This document shows positions 59,293 through 64,000 of a stretch of 64,000 nucleotides of DNA, piece after piece. Each line of letters opens with the position of its first letter. The stretch's first letter is position 1. A model generated the notes under the pieces. That model saw only the letters and a program-made list of their open reading frames with translations, was not told the origin of the DNA and ran no database searches. A program made the translations under genes and the position numbers. The stretch comes from Helianthus annuus. Taxonomy: Eukaryota; Streptophyta; Magnoliopsida; Asterales; Asteraceae. Location of the stretch: assembly GCF_002127325.2 (NCBI RefSeq), contig NC_035433.2:121678326-121742325 (forward strand), read 5' to 3'.

Positions 59293-61856
59293 CATGTCTC
59301 TAAAATAAAGTTCTTAATTATTAATAAAACACCATCCAAGTTCAAAAGAAAACCAAAGTATTCAGGGGAAGCAAAATTTAACGAAGTTAAATAGTTTAAA
59401 AACCAATATATAGTATTAAGAAATCAATAGCATTATTTCCCCCAGTCGACCCATGACCTCTCCAGCTACTCCAGACAGCAAGTTCCAATGCAAACAGCTA
59501 ACGACCTACAAGCATGCAAACAAGTGTGTCAGACGACGTTGGTGAGTTCAAAGTTTGGTTACCGAGTTTAGTTATCAGATACATGTGTAAAGCATTTTAA
59601 CAATTTGATTTGATGTTGTTATTAACTCGATTACCGAAATGGCTACAAGATGTGTTTGCCCAACCCCAATGTCTCTATCAAAACATTGGTCATGCTTTAA
59701 GGAAATTAGTTCACGCCCGTCCTCCCAGGTACGGTGTGAGGGTGCCAAACCTAATAGCGCTATCGACTAATAACCTCGTTGCCTCCTCGGCAACTGTCGG
59801 TAGATGTAAGGGGTCTTATATGATAGAAACTGAGTAACAATAACAAACATCCCAATAAACTAGCATTCCTCCCCGGAACGTTACCCGATATCCCTCCCTG
59901 GGATGCATGCTTGTAAAAAGAGCAGTGAACTCACCTTGGTTTGCTCGGTTTGACTAATTACTTGTTAACAGTTGAACAAACACGTCGTAAAATGGTTTAC
60001 CAATAACAGTCAGTTCATCTTCACATTGCGTCACGTAGATTATCACGTATTACACAAATAGCAAGCAGGTACGACACATATCCCTACTGCTTATCATAGC
60101 AAGTGTACAAGCCACAAACACCCTCATGTTACAAGTTCGTATTTTCCAATATCATGCAATCACTTAGTTAGGCTCACAAGTTAGACCCCATATTACATTA
60201 TACACATTCATAGCTAGGTGCGGCCCAAAGAAAGGATTTCGGTCCAACATGGGTCTTGCAGCCCAACAACACGTTAACTGCAAATATAAATGTGTGCGAA
60301 TAGCCCATCGGCCCAACTATCTACTGTTCGATTACTAATCGCACAATCAGTTACATTAATCATTCTCCCCTTGTTTCACATCCTAGTTAACATAACTATA
60401 GCACAAAATCAAATCATCATGGGTTCATTACTGTTATTTCTTGAATCTAACAAATAATCACTATATAAACAAATGAATCTTCTAATTAGTACATGGCTAG
60501 CCTGCTGACCTAACCCATTACTAAAACATATTTCAATCTCGTTAAATCAGTACATTCTAACATGATTCATTTTACAAGCACTCCTTATTCTTAGTTAACA
60601 TTCTTCTTAAAATATTCATATTATAAACCATCCGTGATCATCATGCTTTCTATTTACTATCATTATTATTCCCATAAATAATAACAAAATACCTTCAAAT
60701 AGTCAACAAGCCTAGTCGGTAAGTCAAGAAAATAGTCAGTTCACTTCGATGACCCTCCCCTTGTTCGGCCCAATCACTAGACACCACCCCAACATATAAA
60801 ATACCATAACTATGTGATTATTAATCATGTATTGCTTGAACCCATAATAGTTCTGACAATTATGAATCAAACAAAAAGAATAGTAATAGTGGCCGACCAT
60901 TGATAAAGTATTATCTTCCCATTGGACCAATGTATTAATCCACATGCAACTGAATTTTGCATTAATTGGTTAGTATCTTTCACAAATTTAAATGAACATA
61001 GGTTTGATTAAAATGGCCGACACTAATTTATATATGTCAAATTATTAGTGGACCGTTTAGTTTGGTGGAGTCAAATCTTGGGCCTATTTATGCACATAAA
61101 CCCTACTCATCCTATAACAATCATCAATATAATTTCAACAGTAGTGATGGCTATCGAGTCGAGTAATTACTAGCATAAAACAATAATCATGTACTAATAC
61201 AATTATGCATGATAAGAGAATCTGATTCACAATGAAGTGAGATTATACTAACCAGGCGATGTACGGAACGAAGCACAAGAGATGATTCCTAAGAGGAGGA
61301 ACTTCGACAGGAGGGGGGGTTCTCTAGTCGTACGTAGGAGGTGATAAAGGTAGGGTTTAGTATTTATGTTTGTGCCAAACTAAAACTATTATGATACGTA
61401 TACCTATATAATTATGAAGTGTTAGGGCGGTTCCTACTTTTTGGCCACGATAATGGGCTCAAGCCCAAGGGGGCCGAACACATGCTCAGTAACTAAGGGG
61501 GGTGGGCTTTGATACATGCTAATGCTAAGTAAATTATAATTTTCTAAAATATAAGTAAATTATTAACCCAACTATGTATGTGTTTTCATATGTGTAGGTA
61601 CATTTATGGAGTCCACTAACCGGCCCATCTGTTTAAAAGCCGGCCCATGCCTCTAAGTAACACAATCCAACTAATCGGCCCACAAGGCTTTAATTGGACT
61701 TGTGCGGATTTGTGCAATCAGGTGTCACACTTCTGTTTAGAGTTATAACACAACGTTTAACGTGCTTAAGTTAAATAATGCATAATGAAGGAATAACAAT
61801 GAATTTTAGAGTTGTTAAAATAAACGACACTAACCTGTAAAGTTCGGGTTGTCACA
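59293..61856 (-). repeat. 3' LTR of F, main part
   Basis: Continues the 88-bp piece at 49,414-49,501 after E. Element-sense start is TGTGACAACCCGAACTTTAC (at 61,856 going left). At 59,925-59,949 it contains the reverse complement of a 25-bp motif also found in the E LTRs. The short frames across it show no family match. Confidence 0.82.
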
Positions 61857-62000
61857 TCATCCCCAACTTGAAGGAAATTTCATCCCGAAATTTGACAGGT
61901 AAGCACAGAAGAATGAAGTGAGGAATCAAGAGTGTTGCGGATTTTGCTCAGGTGCCACATCATCCCCAACTTGATTGGGAATTTCGTCCCGAAATTCACT
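61857..62000 (-). other. Duplicated polypurine-tract module of F
   Basis: Element sense: AATTTCGGGACGAAATTCCC with AAGTTGGGGATGATGTGGCA at about 62,000-61,950, and AATTTCGGGATGAAATTTCC with AAGTTGGGGATGATGTGACA at about 61,893-61,850. Same two-copy layout as in E; the pol frame ends inside the first copy ([13 protein letters not shown]). Confidence 0.75.
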
Positions 62001-64000
62001 AGTCGCATTAGTCTTAGGTTCACGAGGCTTGGACTTGTTCTTTGGGAATAAATGTGGATACTTGAGCTTCATCTGATCCTCGCATTCCCACGTGAACTCC
62101 GGTCCACGTCTTGAGTTCCAACGAACTCTCACAATCGAAATACGACTATGTTTACACACTTTGACCTCCCGGTCCATGATCTCTATAGGTTCTTCGACAA
62201 ACTGCAACTTGTCATCAATCTTTAGCTCTTGAAACGGCACAACCAGTGTTTCATCGGACAAACACTTCTTCAACTGCGAGACATGAAAGACATCGTGAAC
62301 ATTACCCAACTCAGCAGGTAACTCGAGCTTGTAGGCCACCTTACCAATCCGCTCCAGGATTTTAAATGGCCCAACATAACGTGGATTAAGCTTGCCGCGT
62401 TTCCCAAAACGCACCACCCCCTTCCAGAGTGAGACCTTCAACATGACATGATCATTAACTTCAAATTCTAAAGGCTTCCTACGCTTGTCGGCGTAGCTTT
62501 TCTGACGATCACGCGCTGCTGCCATACGATTCCTGATCTGAACAATCATTTCTGAAGTTTCAAGTACAAGCTCAGGACCTGTGATCTGACTGTCACCCAC
62601 TTCAGCCCAACAGAGAGTAGAACGGCATTTTCGCCCGTATAATGCTTCGAACGGAGCTGCCTAAATACTAGTGTGGTAGCTGTGTTGTAGGAGAACTCTA
62701 TCAACGGTAGATGTTTCTCCCAGCTCTTGCCAAAAGTCAATAACACATGCCCGCAGCATGTCCTCAAGCGTCTGAATGGTGCGCTCGCTCTGACCATCCG
62801 TCTGTGGGTGATAAGCAGTACTCATATCGAGTTGTGAACCGAACGATTTATGCATTGACTGCCACAATTCAGAAGTGAAACGTGGATCCCGATCCGAGAT
62901 GATAGAAGTTGGCATCCCGTGCCTAGAAACCACCTCCTTAAGATAAACTGCTGCCAGCTGTGAAAATTTATCCGTTTCCTTGATTGCCAGAAAATGCGCT
63001 GACTTCGTGAGACGATCAACAATCACCCAAATAGTATCGTTTCCAGCCTGAGTCCTTGGTAACCCTGTAACGAAATCCATGGCGATCTGCTCCCACTTCC
63101 ACGTGGGTATCTTTGGCTGCTGAAGTAGACCCGAGGGCATCTGATGCTCTGCTTTGACTTTAGCATAAGTCAGGCATTTATTCACGTATGTGGCAATGAT
63201 AGCTTTCATATTCGGCCACCAATACAAAACTTTAAGATCCTGATACATCTTATCCGATCCCGGATGAATAGAGTATCGTGACTTGTGCGCTTCATCCATC
63301 ACAAGTTCTCTGAGATCACCAAACAGAGGAATCCATACTCTTTCCATAATATAATAGATGCCATCAGATCTCTGCTCGAGCTGCTTTTTCATACCCTGCA
63401 AACCCTCGGCTTCAATGTTTTCTTCCTTTAATGCCTCAGTCTGAGTCGTACGAATCTTATCGGGAAGGTTAGAATGAATAGTGAGCTGTAGTGCGCGAAC
63501 ACGTTTAGGCTTCGTCTCTTTTCGGCTAAGTGCATCAGCTACGACGTTAGCTTTACCCGGATGATACTTGATAGCACAATCATAATCATTCAAAAGCTCT
63601 ATCCGACGCCGTTGCCGCATATTCAATTCTTTCTGGTTGTAAATATGCTGAAGGCTTCTGTGGTTGGTGTAGATGGTGCATTTGGTACCGTACAGATAGT
63701 GTCTCCAGATCTTCAATGCGAAAGCTCCTAACTCCAAGTCGTGAGTCGTATAATTCTTCTCGTGTACCTTCAACTGTCGAGAAGCATATGCTATCACCTT
63801 GTCGCGTTGCATCAATACGCAACCGAGACCCTGAATCGATGCATCACAATAAACCACAAAATCCTCGGTACCCTCAGGTAGAGATAAAATCGGCGCGCTA
63901 CATAGTTTCTGCTTCAAAAGCTGGAAGGCATCCTCCTGCTTCGTTCCCCAGGAATAAACTACGTTCTTCTGCGTCAAGGAGGTGAGCGATTTTTGAGAAA
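61926..64000 (-). pseudogene. Pol of element F (RNase H, integrase, chromodomain-like end), 5' part outside the window
   Basis: From the right edge: RT/RNase H connection ([14 protein letters not shown]), [51 protein letters not shown]. Integrase: [11 protein letters not shown], then [12 protein letters not shown] in which Tyr replaces the second Cys of the zinc Cxx[38 protein letters not shown]. The frame breaks near 62,690-62,740 and a TAG lies at 62,661-62,663. From 62,600 to 61,926 it is open: [64 protein letters not shown]. Closely related to E pol. Confidence 0.87.

Larger units (their letters stand above)
49414..64000 (-). mobile_element. Ty3 chromovirus F (minus), carries E in its 3' LTR; runs off the right edge
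   Basis: Left end TGTTACACCCCAAAAATACC at 49,414 in gag of D. Its 3' LTR is 49,414-49,501 plus 59,293-61,856 and ends next to a polypurine tract; pol lies at 61,926-64,000 on the minus strand. The 5' LTR and gag are beyond the window. The interrupted LTR without E is about 2.65 kb. Confidence 0.85.

Noticed and set aside
59610..59837. 75-codon frame in the F LTR
   Set aside because: Within an LTR and antisense to the element; no supporting features.

Overview
The window is plant nuclear DNA, most likely from the daisy family (Asteraceae). Low gene density, chromovirus-type Ty3 elements with tRNA-iMet primer sites, L1-type LINEs, PIF/Harbinger and Mutator-like MITEs and a plant LysM receptor kinase support this. 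The family-level placement rests on overall resemblance of the repeats and is only moderately sure. About four fifths of the window is transposable-element sequence. No fully intact host gene was found.

Left part (1-16,191): the 3' half of an alpha-carbonic anhydrase gene, broken by two insertions. A non-autonomous long-LTR element (114-8945, 3637-bp LTRs, no gag or pol) sits in an exon with the target duplication ccgaa. A decayed, reverse-oriented Copia element (9458-15,882) with 230-bp LTRs that read as identical sits in an intron with the duplication atata. The last exons also carry a premature stop.

Middle part (16,192-31,600): small DNA transposons and LINE debris. There is a TAA-flanked Harbinger MITE, a possible Helitron 3' end, two broken PIF/Harbinger transposase genes lying inside a split LINE, two 9-bp-TSD fold-back elements, a third fold-back, and tandem repeats. 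The only other host gene is a single-exon LysM receptor-like (pseudo)kinase on the minus strand (28,388-30,248), carrying one frameshift.

Right part (31,600-64,000): a nest of Ty3 elements. A 2.7-kb solo LTR (32,062-34,753, TSD atgat) is followed by a LINE RT fragment, then an inverted piece of the same LTR family fused to an old minus-strand Ty3 element D. D is interrupted by a Copia-like solo LTR (37,075-37,527), by the Ty3 chromovirus G (39,593-48,217, TSD agtat, landing in the protease active-site codons of D), and by the minus-strand chromovirus F (from 49,414, running off the right edge). F in turn carries the plus-strand chromovirus E (49,502-59,287, TSD tcata) inside its 3' LTR. All gag-pol reading frames seen here are broken.

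The most noteworthy items are: short-motif arrays inside LTRs (about two dozen TCCGA motifs in E, CGATCGG palindromes in the solo LTR, GC palindromes in G and in the left element); a 48-bp hairpin array in the interior of the non-autonomous element; an uninterrupted 297-codon extra ORF upstream of gag in otherwise broken G; duplicated PPT/LTR-start modules in E and F; and stop codons that look like CAG-to-TAG deamination.
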